From JANNSW01 sp031431235 (lineage in GTDB: Bacteria; Pseudomonadota; Alphaproteobacteria; Rhizobiales; Hyphomicrobiaceae), in assembly GCA_031431235.1 (NCBI GenBank), contig JANPDA010000163.1, forward strand, positions 1 to 22,447: a stretch of DNA of 22,447 bases, given 5' to 3'. Under the pieces are notes generated by a model. That model saw only the letters and a program-made list of their open reading frames with translations. It made no database searches and was not told the DNA's origin. Each line of letters starts with the position of its first letter. The first letter of the stretch is position 1. Below are positions 7,848 through 15,357 of the stretch, piece by piece. The translations under genes were made by a program, and so were the position numbers.

Positions 7848-8042
7848 GTGCGCGCGCTCGAGCGCGCCGGCTTCGTCGTCAAACGCATCAAGGGCAGTCA
7901 CCATATTCTCGCACATCCCGACGATCCCACCCGCCGCACCATCGTCCCTGTGCACGCGAGCAAGCCCGTCAAACCCGGAACCATGCGCGCTATCTTGAAA
8001 CAAGCCCGCCTCACCGAGGACGAGCTCGAGTTACTGCTCTAA
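7848..8042 (+). CDS. hicA: HicA-family mRNA interferase, 5' end interrupted by TGA
   Basis: The 64 residues from GTG 7848 read RALERAGFVVKRIKGSHHIL, then a HPD segment, RRTIVPVHASKPVKPGTMRAILKQA. This is the HicA fold, with the catalytic histidine in G-S-H (residue 18 here) and the P-V-H-x-x-K-x-[LV]-K-x-G-T motif. HicA cleaves mRNA and is held in check by HicB. The natural start appears to be ATG 7791, overlapping the hicB stop. That frame runs M-R-P-A-L-R-G-R-S-G and continues into this gene except for TGA at 7839-7841, which stands where family members usually have Arg or Lys of S-G-[RK]-E-V-V. Either hicA is a pseudogene or a shortened toxin starts at GTG 7848. The shortened form would lack the first part of helix 1. 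Confidence 0.75.
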   Translation: MRALERAGFVVKRIKGSHHILAHPDDPTRRTIVPVHASKPVKPGTMRAILKQARLTEDELELLL

Positions 8043-8137
8043 ACAGGCTATCATCGTTCTCACCTTGTTTCCGCCGGATTGGCGCATCAATGGTCGAGGT
8101 GCCTCAATCAGGCCACGGCCAAAACCAGGAGACGGGG

Positions 8138-10264
8138 ATGATTTTGCTGAGGCGTGCAGGGGTGTCGGCGCGCCTTGCGGCGGGGACGGTGGCGGCCGCC
8201 ATCGCCTTGTGGCTGTCCGCCTGCGCCGCGCTCGCTGCCGACAAGGCACTCGACAACGCGCTGCTGCCACTCTACTCCACGATCCCCGCCGATGTGGATC
8301 TGGCGCATGTGAAGGCGGCGTTCGCCGCGACCGCCAAGCAGGACTATGCCAGCGCCAATGCCGAGGCTGGCGCGATCAAGGACAAGCTCGCGCTCGATCT
8401 GGTGCGCTGGGACTACTACCGCAATGGCGGAGAGGGCGCATCACCTGACGACATCATGAGCTTCGTCGGTGCGCATGGGGACTGGCCGGTCGAGGAGTTG
8501 ATCGCGTCCGCGGAAGAATCGCTGTTCAAGTCGCGGCTCGGTGGGGAAGCCATCAAGCGGTTCTTCGGCTCGCGCCAACCTGTGACGGCGGCCGGCAAGG
8601 TTGCGCTTGCCGAGGCGTTGCTCGCGAGCGGCGACACGGACGCCGCGCGAAAGCTCGCCAGCTCGACCTGGCGCAACGACAAAATGCCTGACGGGATCGA
8701 GGACGAGGTCGCCGAGCGGCTGGGCTCGCTGTTGTCTCCCAAGGACCACAAATGGCGGCTCGACCGCATCCTGCTCGACGACAGCCGGTGGGAGAATGTG
8801 CGCCAAGTACGGATCGCGGCGGCACGCCGGGTCGCCAAGCGCCTGGACAAGGGCGAGCAGCAGAAGGCGGAAGCGCGCATCGCCGTCTATGACTGCTACC
8901 GAGGCGGCAAGTGCCTCGGCCGGGCCAAATCGCTCTACGCCAAGCTGCCCGCTGGTGCGCTCGATGATTGGGGCGCTTATTTCCACAAAGTGCAGTTGCT
9001 GCGCCGGGACGGCAAGGAGAAGGACGCCTGGCTGCGGCTCCTGAAGGCGCCAGCCGATCCCGCATTGCTGGTCGATCCGGATGGCTGGTGGGTCGAGCGG
9101 CGCACCAACGCCTACAACGCACTCTATGCTGGCGAGCCCAAGGTCGCCTACCGGCTTGCTGCCGAGCATGGGCCGTTGACCGTCAATCCGCTGAAGGACG
9201 CGGAGTTCATGGCGGGGTGGATCGCGCTGCGGTTCCTGAAGGACGCGAGCACCGCCGAGCGCCACTTTCTCGCGCTGCGCAAGGCCGCCGACGGTCCCAT
9301 CAGTGCGACGGAGGCCGATTATTGGCTGGGGCGGACCTATCAGGCGCTCGGCAACGATGGGAAAGCGCAGGAGCACTACGCCAGCGCTGGCCGGGACCTG
9401 ACGACCTTTTACGGCCAGCTCGCGCACCAGACGCAGGACAAGGGTGCGACCGCGCTCGAGCTCGCATCGCCCCCGGTACCGCCCGAGGACGAGCAGGCAC
9501 GCTTTGCGGGTAATTCCGCGGTGCGCGCCGTGATGATTGCTTCGAAGGCGGGATTGTCCGAGGTGATGCGGACATTCGCCTCGCATCTGCGTTATCGCTT
9601 CTCGAGTGAAGGCGAGCTGGTGATGTTGGCCCATCTCGCGGCCTCGCTGGGCGACACGCAAATGGCGTTGCGGATCGGCAAGACCGGGATGGGCAAGGGC
9701 TTCCGGCTCGCCGAGTATGCCTATCCGACCCATGCCATGCCGAAGTTCTCGCCCCTCCGGCCGCTGCCCGAGGAGGCGATCTTCTATGCGATCGCCCGCC
9801 AGGAGAGCGAGTTCAACACCCTCATCGTGTCGGGAGCGGGCGCGCGCGGCATCCTGCAGGTGATGCCGGTGACGGCCAAGCACATCTGCGGCCAGTACAA
9901 GATCAAGTGCGAGCTCGGCAAGCTCTCCTCCGACCCCTCTTACAATGCGCGCCTCGCGACCGCCTATATCGCCGATCGCAACGACGATTTCACCGGCTCC
10001 TACATCATGGCGTTCGCGGGCTACAACGCGGGGCCCGGACGCGTGCGCCAATGGATCGGCAAGATCGGCGATCCGCGCGCGGCCGGCATCGATCCGGTCG
10101 ACTGGATCGAGCTCATTCACATCGAGGAGACGCGCGACTACGTGCAGAAGGTCCTCGCCAACGTGCAGGTCTACCGCGCGCGGCTGGGCGATGCGGGCAA
10201 AGCACTGCGCACTCGCCAGGACCTGGTGCGGTCGAGATCCAAGACCGAGACGGCGGCGAATTGA
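8138..10264 (+). CDS. Soluble lytic murein transglycosylase (Slt70 type)
   Basis: The 708-residue enzyme cleaves the MurNAc-GlcNAc bond of peptidoglycan with formation of 1,6-anhydro ends. The C-terminal family 1 transglycosylase domain (about 540-670) has catalytic E556 in IARQESEFN, then SGAGARGILQVMPVTAK and AFAGYNAGPGRVRQW. The N-terminal 500 residues are an alpha-helical superhelix with tetratricopeptide-like repeats, as in Slt70. The signal peptide ends LWLSACAALAAD; L-S-A-C fits a lipobox, and A-L-A before A-D would also fit signal peptidase I, so lipoprotein or soluble form is undecided. AGGAGA precedes ATG 8138 by 5 bases; the frame is open far upstream through hicBA but not as real coding. 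The gene lies 95 bases after hicA. Confidence 0.92.
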   Translation: MILLRRAGVSARLAAGTVAAAIALWLSACAALAADKALDNALLPLYSTIPADVDLAHVKAAFAATAKQDYASANAEAGAIKDKLALDLVRWDYYRNGGEGASPDDIMSFVGAHGDWPVEELIASAEESLFKSRLGGEAIKRFFGSRQPVTAAGKVALAEALLASGDTDAARKLASSTWRNDKMPDGIEDEVAERLGSLLSPKDHKWRLDRILLDDSRWENVRQVRIAAARRVAKRLDKGEQQKAEARIAVYDCYRGGKCLGRAKSLYAKLPAGALDDWGAYFHKVQLLRRDGKEKDAWLRLLKAPADPALLVDPDGWWVERRTNAYNALYAGEPKVAYRLAAEHGPLTVNPLKDAEFMAGWIALRFLKDASTAERHFLALRKAADGPISATEADYWLGRTYQALGNDGKAQEHYASAGRDLTTFYGQLAHQTQDKGATALELASPPVPPEDEQARFAGNSAVRAVMIASKAGLSEVMRTFASHLRYRFSSEGELVMLAHLAASLGDTQMALRIGKTGMGKGFRLAEYAYPTHAMPKFSPLRPLPEEAIFYAIARQESEFNTLIVSGAGARGILQVMPVTAKHICGQYKIKCELGKLSSDPSYNARLATAYIADRNDDFTGSYIMAFAGYNAGPGRVRQWIGKIGDPRAAGIDPVDWIELIHIEETRDYVQKVLANVQVYRARLGDAGKALRTRQDLVRSRSKTETAAN

Positions 10265-10350
10265 GGGGTGCTTGCCAATTGCTCTCATCGGCCCCGCGCG
10301 AGCGGTTGCCCGATGCCGCCGTGAGCGAAGGCTGACACCGCGATCCTGGA

Positions 10351-10377
10351 CTTGGCGGCAACCCATGTCTATATAAG
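10351..10377 (+). promoter_or_regulatory. Possible promoter of the hflK operon
   Basis: CTTG at 10351-10354 is followed by 17 bases and TATAAG at 10372-10377, inside TATATAAG. It lies 65 bases upstream of the hflK ATG in a 177-base gap. The elements loosely resemble heat-shock (RpoH) promoters described in rhizobia (CTTG plus a TAT-rich -10), but spacing and sequence do not decide between sigma factors. Confidence 0.35.
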
Positions 10378-10441
10378 CCGAACCTGCGCTGATCCCTTTG
10401 CCGGGGCGAGCGTCTCATCGGTATTCCCTCACGGAGTGAAC

Positions 10442-11575
10442 ATGCCCTGGAACAACCAAAGCGGCGGTGGTGGTGGCGGCTGGAAAGGTGGCGGTCCGTG
10501 GGGGCAAGGTCCGGGAGGAGGCAGCTCGGGGCAACCCGATCTGGAAGAGATCCTGAAGCGCAGCCAGGACCGCCTGAAGCAAGCGATGCCGGGCGGCGGC
10601 CTCAACAAAGGCCTGATGCTGCTGTTGACGCTGGTGGGTCTGGCCGTCGTCGCCTTTCTCGGCTTCACCGTGCGCGTCAACCCCGACGAGCAGGGGATCG
10701 TCACCCGGTTCGGTGCCTTCCACCGCCAGCTCAGCCCGGGTCTCTCGTTCCGTCTGCCGCCCCCGATCGAGAAAGTCTATCTGCCGAAGGTGACCGCGCT
10801 CAACAAGACCGAGGTCGGCTCCTTCCGCTCGACCGATGGGCGGACCGCGACCACCAATCGCGGCGCTGCCGAGGAAGGCATCATGCTGACGGGCGACGAG
10901 AACATCGTCGACGCTGACTTCGTGGTGTTCTGGCAGATCAAGGACGCATCGCAGTTCCTGTTCAATGTACGCGATGGCGAGGCGGTGCTTTCGGGCTTTG
11001 CGGCGCAAACTATGAAGGATGTGGCCGAGAGCGCCATGCGCGAGGTGATCGGCAAGCAGTCGATCGAGAACGCGTTGCGCGAGCGGGGCACAACCGAGAT
11101 CGCCGTCCACGAGCTGATGCAGAAGACGCTCGATGCCTATACCGCCGGCATCCAGATTACCCAGGTGCAGCTGTTGCGGGTCGATCCCCCCCAGCAGGTG
11201 CGCGACGCCTTCCTCGACGTGCAGACGGCTCGCAACGATCAGGACCGGCTCGTGAACGAGGCCAAGGCCTACGCCAACAGCCAGATCCCACTCGCCCGCG
11301 GCGACGCCGAAAGGATCAAGCAGGAGGCCCAAGCCTACAAGGAGCAGACCGTCGCGGAGGCCAAGGGCCAGACCTCGCGGTTCCTCGCCGTGCTCGATGA
11401 GTACAAGAAGGCGCCCGAGGTGACGCGCGAGCGTATGTTCCTGGAGACGATGGAACGTGTGCTTGGCGGCATGGACAAGGTCATCATCGACCAGAAGGGC
11501 GGGGGTCAGGGTGTGGTGCCGTTCCTGCCCTTGAACGAGCTCACCCGCAAGCAACCCGCCCAGGGAGTCCAGTGA
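10442..11575 (+). CDS. hflK: FtsH modulator subunit HflK
   Basis: The 377-residue protein is the HflK half of the HflKC complex, an SPFH/prohibitin-family assembly that forms a large periplasmic cage around the FtsH protease and modulates membrane-protein degradation. The N-terminus is glycine/tryptophan-rich (MPWNNQSGGGGGGWKGGGPWG), typical of HflK. A membrane helix follows at about 56-77, then the SPFH domain beginning RVNPDEQGIVTRFGAF, and a charged coiled-coil region (about 275-345) with NEAKAYANSQIPLARGDAER. ATG 10442 has GGAG 5 bases upstream. The stop codon is one base before the hflC ATG, so the two are translated together. Confidence 0.95.
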   Translation: MPWNNQSGGGGGGWKGGGPWGQGPGGGSSGQPDLEEILKRSQDRLKQAMPGGGLNKGLMLLLTLVGLAVVAFLGFTVRVNPDEQGIVTRFGAFHRQLSPGLSFRLPPPIEKVYLPKVTALNKTEVGSFRSTDGRTATTNRGAAEEGIMLTGDENIVDADFVVFWQIKDASQFLFNVRDGEAVLSGFAAQTMKDVAESAMREVIGKQSIENALRERGTTEIAVHELMQKTLDAYTAGIQITQVQLLRVDPPQQVRDAFLDVQTARNDQDRLVNEAKAYANSQIPLARGDAERIKQEAQAYKEQTVAEAKGQTSRFLAVLDEYKKAPEVTRERMFLETMERVLGGMDKVIIDQKGGGQGVVPFLPLNELTRKQPAQGVQ

Positions 11576-11576
11576 G

Positions 11577-12467
11577 ATGCGCAGCTTTCTGATTGGTCTC
11601 CTCGTGCTGCTGGGCCTCGGCTCGGTCGCCGCCTACTCGTCTTTTTTCATCGTCGACCAGACGCAGCAGGCCCTGGTGCTGGAGTTCGGAAAACCGACAA
11701 AGGTGATCGGCAAGCCCGGTCTGAACTGGCTCATTCCCTTCGTGCAGACGGTCGACCTCTATGACAAGCGCATCATCGAGATCGACGCGCAGCCCCAAGA
11801 GGTGATCTTGACCGACAAGAAGCGACTTGTCGTCGACAGCTTCGCGCGTTATCGCATTACGGATCCCCTCCTCTACTACCAGACCGTGGGTGACGAGCGC
11901 GTTGCCCGGCTGCGGCTGAGCGCCTTCATCGAGGGCGCGATGCGCCGCGTGCTCGGTTTGGCCAACATCCGCGAGGTTGTCAAAGAGAAGCGCGACGACC
12001 TGATGCGCCAGATCGCCGAACAGGTCAGCCAGGAGGGCAAGACCATCGGCGTCCAGATCGTCGACGTGCGTCTGAAGCGCGCCGACGTGCCGCTCGAGAA
12101 CCAGGAATCGATCTATGCACGCATGCGCACCGAACGCCAGCGCGAGGCCGCCGAGATCCGCGCCCAGGGCGAGGAAGAGTCCCGCAAGATCAAGGCCAAT
12201 GCCGACCGTGAGGTGACGGTGATCAAGGCCGAGGCCATGCGGCTCGCCGAAACGCTGCGCGGCGAGGGCGACGGCGAGCGCAACAAGATCTTCGCGAACG
12301 CCTACAACCGCGACTCGGAGTTCTTCTCCTTCTATCGCTCGATGCAGGCCTACGAGACCGGCCTGAAGTCGAGCGGCACGCGTATGGTGCTCTCGCCCGA
12401 CAGCGATTTTTTCCGCTACTTCAATGATGCCTTGGGCAAGGGCAATACGCGAACCAAGGGCCAGTAG
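11577..12467 (+). CDS. hflC: FtsH modulator subunit HflC
   Basis: The 296-residue partner of HflK has an N-terminal membrane anchor (about residues 4-24) and an SPFH domain starting FIVDQTQQALVLEFGKP, with the HflC signature PGLNWLIPFVQTVDLYDKRI. A long coiled coil with RMRTERQREAAEIRAQGEEE follows, then a C-terminal block containing FFSFYRSMQAYE. HflC and HflK alternate in the membrane cage around FtsH. GGGAG lies 9 bases before ATG 11577, and only one base separates it from the hflK stop. It is followed by a DUF2065 gene and a Deg protease, the usual alphaproteobacterial order. Confidence 0.96.
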   Translation: MRSFLIGLLVLLGLGSVAAYSSFFIVDQTQQALVLEFGKPTKVIGKPGLNWLIPFVQTVDLYDKRIIEIDAQPQEVILTDKKRLVVDSFARYRITDPLLYYQTVGDERVARLRLSAFIEGAMRRVLGLANIREVVKEKRDDLMRQIAEQVSQEGKTIGVQIVDVRLKRADVPLENQESIYARMRTERQREAAEIRAQGEEESRKIKANADREVTVIKAEAMRLAETLRGEGDGERNKIFANAYNRDSEFFSFYRSMQAYETGLKSSGTRMVLSPDSDFFRYFNDALGKGNTRTKGQ

Positions 12468-12501
12468 CCGATCTCGGTGGGCTGAGAGAGTGGGTCAGGC
12501 C

Positions 12502-12687
12502 ATGGGGGACCTGGGTGTTGCCCTCGGGCTCGTGCTGGTGCTCGAAGGTCTCATCTGGGCCATCTTCCCAGGCTACGCCACGCACCTAATGAAGGTGGCC
12601 ACCCGGACCCCGCAAACGGTGCTGCGCCATGGCGGCGCGCTCGCCGTGGTTGCTGGTTTGCTGATCGTCTATCTGATACGCGGGTGA
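12502..12687 (+). CDS. DUF2065 small membrane protein
   Basis: The 61-residue protein consists of two membrane helices, GVALGLVLVLEGLIWAIFPG at the N-terminus and GGALAVVAGLLIVYLIRG at the C-terminus. This is the DUF2065 pattern (LGLVLVLEG...FP at the front, ending in [IV]-R-G). Family members start just before the first helix, which favours ATG 12502. GTG 12490 (4 residues longer) is the alternative, and neither has a strong ribosome site. It lies 34 bases after hflC and ahead of the Deg protease gene; the same neighbourhood recurs in alphaproteobacteria and implies a link with HflKC or envelope proteolysis. No biochemical function is known. Confidence 0.82.
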   Translation: MGDLGVALGLVLVLEGLIWAIFPGYATHLMKVATRTPQTVLRHGGALAVVAGLLIVYLIRG

Positions 12688-12722
12688 TGCCGCGCCGGCC
12701 CTCGTCGATGGAGCATTCGCCT

Positions 12723-14225
12723 ATGCGCTCGAACCTGCGGAACTATCGGCCTGGCCTCACAACACGATGGACCCTGGGTGCTGGCGCGCTCGCCGCCGTG
12801 CTCGCCTCGGCGACCGTCGTGGCGCAGGAAACCGCGCCCTTGTTCAGCGGTCCCCAGTCGGTAGCTCCGGTTGCCGAGCGGCTGCTCGACGCCGTCGTCA
12901 ACATCTCGACCACCCAGACCATCAAGGGCGCCCAGGGGATCCCGCTGCCCGAGGTTCCCGAAGGCTCCCCGTTCGAGGAGTTCTTCAAGGAGTTCTTCGA
13001 CGAGCGCAATCGCGACTCGGGCGGCGCGCGCCAGGTCTCCTCGCTCGGCTCGGGATTCGTGATCGATCCAGCAGGTCTCATCGTCACCAACAATCATGTC
13101 ATCGCCGACGCCGATGAGATCTTCATCAATTTCACCGATGGCACCAAGCTGAAGGTCGACAAGGTGCTCGGGCGCGACACCAAGACCGACCTTGCGCTCC
13201 TCAAGGTGACGCCGGCCAAACCACTGGTTGCGGTCGCCTTCGGCAACTCCTCTATCATGCGCGTCGGCGATTGGGTGATGGCGATCGGCAATCCGTTCGG
13301 CCTGGGCGGCTCGGTCACGGTCGGCATCATCTCGGCCGTCAAGCGCGATATCAATTCCGGTCCCTATGACGAGTTCCTGCAGACCGATGCGGCCATCAAC
13401 AAGGGCAACTCGGGTGGACCGCTGTTCAACATGGCAGGCGAGGTGATCGGCATCAACACGGCGATCATCTCGCCGTCGGGCGGGTCGATCGGGATCGGTT
13501 TTGCCGTTCCAGCCAACACGGCCGTCAACATTGTCGAGCAGCTTCGCCAATTCGGCGAGACCCGGCGCGGCTGGATCGGCATATCGATCCAGTCGGTTAC
13601 CGACGAGATCGCCGAGAGCCTGGGCATGTCGGCTCCCAAGGGGGCTCTCGTCGCGGCAACCACACCAGATGGCCCGGCTGCCAAGGGTGGCCTCAAGCCC
13701 GGCGACGTGATCGTCAGCTTTGACGCCCGGTCGGTCGCCAGCATGCGCGAGCTGCCCAAGATCGTGGCGTTGACCCCGATCGGCAAGGTCGTGAAAGTCG
13801 AGGTGCTGCGGGGCGGCGCGGCGCTCACCCTCGACCTGACCGTCGATCGCCTGGTCGAGACGGACGCGGAGCAGGCGGCGATGACGCCGAGCGAGAGTGA
13901 GGAAGCCCCGTCTGGCCCGAGCCAGAGCGCGACCGTGCTGGGACTGACACTCGTTCCGTTGACGCCCGAATTGCGCAAGAAGCACAGTGTTGCGGAAACC
14001 GTCGCGGGCGTGCTCGTCGCCGAGGCCGATCCCAATGGCGCTGGCGCCCTGAAGGGGATCCGGCCAGGCGAGATCATCTCGGAAGTGACGAACGAAAAGG
14101 TCGAGGCACCCGCCGACGTGTCGAAACGTATCGAGGCGGTGAAGGGGCTTGGCCGCTCCTCCGTGCTGCTTCTCGTTACCACACCAAAGGGCGAGATCCG
14201 CTTTATCGCCGTGCCAGTTCAATAG
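12723..14225 (+). CDS. Deg-family periplasmic serine protease (DegP/DegQ type)
   Basis: The 500-residue protein has a signal peptide (hydrophobic stretch about 16-36, ending VVAQE) and a trypsin-like protease domain with the full catalytic triad: H125 in TNNHVIADA, D156 in KTDLALLKV and S230 in GNSGGPLFN. Two PDZ domains follow at about 280-370 (RRGWIGISIQSV) and 403-495 (VLGLTLVPLTPEL). This is the DegP/DegQ/MucD layout for degrading misfolded envelope proteins. Frames from GTG 12684 or ATG 12687 overlap the DUF2065 stop, but ATG 12723 directly begins the signal peptide and has GGAG 9 bases upstream. It is the last gene of the hflK-hflC-DUF2065 cluster. The exact Deg subtype cannot be settled from the sequence alone. 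Confidence 0.93.
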   Translation: MRSNLRNYRPGLTTRWTLGAGALAAVLASATVVAQETAPLFSGPQSVAPVAERLLDAVVNISTTQTIKGAQGIPLPEVPEGSPFEEFFKEFFDERNRDSGGARQVSSLGSGFVIDPAGLIVTNNHVIADADEIFINFTDGTKLKVDKVLGRDTKTDLALLKVTPAKPLVAVAFGNSSIMRVGDWVMAIGNPFGLGGSVTVGIISAVKRDINSGPYDEFLQTDAAINKGNSGGPLFNMAGEVIGINTAIISPSGGSIGIGFAVPANTAVNIVEQLRQFGETRRGWIGISIQSVTDEIAESLGMSAPKGALVAATTPDGPAAKGGLKPGDVIVSFDARSVASMRELPKIVALTPIGKVVKVEVLRGGAALTLDLTVDRLVETDAEQAAMTPSESEEAPSGPSQSATVLGLTLVPLTPELRKKHSVAETVAGVLVAEADPNGAGALKGIRPGEIISEVTNEKVEAPADVSKRIEAVKGLGRSSVLLLVTTPKGEIRFIAVPVQ

Positions 14226-14273
14226 TCGGGCGCACGACAGCATCAGGTCGACTCGTTCGGGCCGACTGTGCCG

Positions 14274-14313
14274 GCCTGCGCGATGATGCAGCAACCACGC
14301 CGGCGGCGCAGGC
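14274..14313. terminator. Weak inverted repeat between convergent genes
   Basis: GCCTGCGC (14274-14281) and GCGCAGGC (14306-14313) are a perfect 8-bp inverted repeat with a 24-base loop in the 145-base gap between the Deg protease and pcs stop codons. There is no T-tract and the loop is long, so a role in termination is only a suggestion. Confidence 0.25.
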
Positions 14314-14370
14314 AATGCTGAGCGTGCGCAGGCGCGAGCCGCGAGCTGAGGCTACGCGCGTTGATCCGGA

Positions 14371-15129
14371 CTACGCGTCTTCCTCATCCTCCTCGTCCGC
14401 TTCCTCGATCGAGCGGACGGCGCAGATGCCGGCGAAGTAGAGGGATGCGAGCGCCCATAGCCAGAACACGATCGGCTCGGCGGTCATCGGATGCTCGGGC
14501 TTGTCGGCGAGAAACATCAGCCAGAACGTTGTCGCACTCCACACCACCGTGACGATCAGCGTCAGCGGGCGGAATTTTGCCACCCGCAACGGATGCACGT
14601 ACTTCCATGGCACGAATGTCAGCACGCCACACGTGACGATCACGGCAAGGTTCACCCAGTCGGGGGTCCGCAAAATATAGAGATAGAGGACGACCAGATT
14701 CCAGACGGCTGGAAATCCCTGGAAGTAGTTATCCGACGTCTTCATGTCCATGTTGGCATAGCAATAGAGCGAGGTCAGCGCGATGAAGCACGCCGAGGCC
14801 ACCGCAAACTGCCCAGGCACCATCTGGAACCAGAACACCATCAGCGCCGGAATGAAGGAATAGGTCACGAAATCGATCACGAGATCGAGCGCTGCGCCGT
14901 CGAACCGCGGCGTGTACTCGCGCACCCGGAAGCGCCGGGCGAGCGTGCCATCGATGCCGTCGATGAAGAGCGCAAGGCCCAGCCAGAGAAAGGCCTTCAG
15001 CTCGTCACCGCGCAGCATCGCCACCAGCGCCAGCATCGCGAGCACGATGCCGGTGCCGGTGAAGAGATGCACCGCCCAGGCGGCTGCGATGCGCCGCTGC
15101 TCGGACTTGCTGTCCAATGTCAGCCTCAT
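14371..15129 (-). CDS. pcs: Phosphatidylcholine synthase
   Basis: The 252-residue integral membrane enzyme condenses CDP-diacylglycerol with choline to phosphatidylcholine, releasing CMP. It has the CDP-alcohol phosphatidyltransferase motif D60-G61-x2-A64-R65, then 12 residues, G78-x3-D82-x3-D86. The 12-residue spacing (8 in most other family members) is a known hallmark of bacterial Pcs. About eight hydrophobic helices are visible, and the tail is strongly acidic (EEADEEDEEDA). ATG 15129 has GGAGG 8 bases upstream on the coding strand, and the protein then starts MRLTLDSKSEQRRIAAAWAV, as expected. Phosphatidylcholine is common in host-associated and soil Hyphomicrobiales. The gene depends on exogenous choline. 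It is transcribed toward the Deg protease gene. Confidence 0.93.
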   Translation of the reverse strand: MRLTLDSKSEQRRIAAAWAVHLFTGTGIVLAMLALVAMLRGDELKAFLWLGLALFIDGIDGTLARRFRVREYTPRFDGAALDLVIDFVTYSFIPALMVFWFQMVPGQFAVASACFIALTSLYCYANMDMKTSDNYFQGFPAVWNLVVLYLYILRTPDWVNLAVIVTCGVLTFVPWKYVHPLRVAKFRPLTLIVTVVWSATTFWLMFLADKPEHPMTAEPIVFWLWALASLYFAGICAVRSIEEADEEDEEDA

Positions 15130-15357
15130 GTTGTCATCCTCCAGGCTGCTGGAGCTCCCGTTGATTGCGACAACCAAATGACACGAAACGAGCGCGCGGT
15201 CGAGGCATCTAGCGGCGCCGCGCAGTCCACGAGCCGGGTTTGTCTACACCGCAACGACCATGGGCGGACACCGGGGCACGTTTGCGGCACGATCGCTGGA
15301 TGAAACTGACGATACCCAGCATCGCCGGCTCTACCCTGGGATCCCTGCCGCCAGGCC

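Noticed and set aside
7655..8137. 161-residue N-terminal extension of the lytic transglycosylase frame
   Set aside because: It runs out of frame through hicB and hicA and its sequence is Arg/Pro/Ser-rich. AGGAGA and a signal peptide mark ATG 8138 as the start.
8441..10366. 641-residue minus-strand open frame opposite the lytic transglycosylase
   Set aside because: It is an antisense shadow with low-complexity Arg/Gly/Leu composition, while the plus strand contains the catalytic E-S motif and signal peptide.
12669..14315. 548-residue minus-strand open frame opposite the Deg protease
   Set aside because: The plus strand encodes an intact Ser protease with two PDZ domains; the antisense frame has no domain signature.
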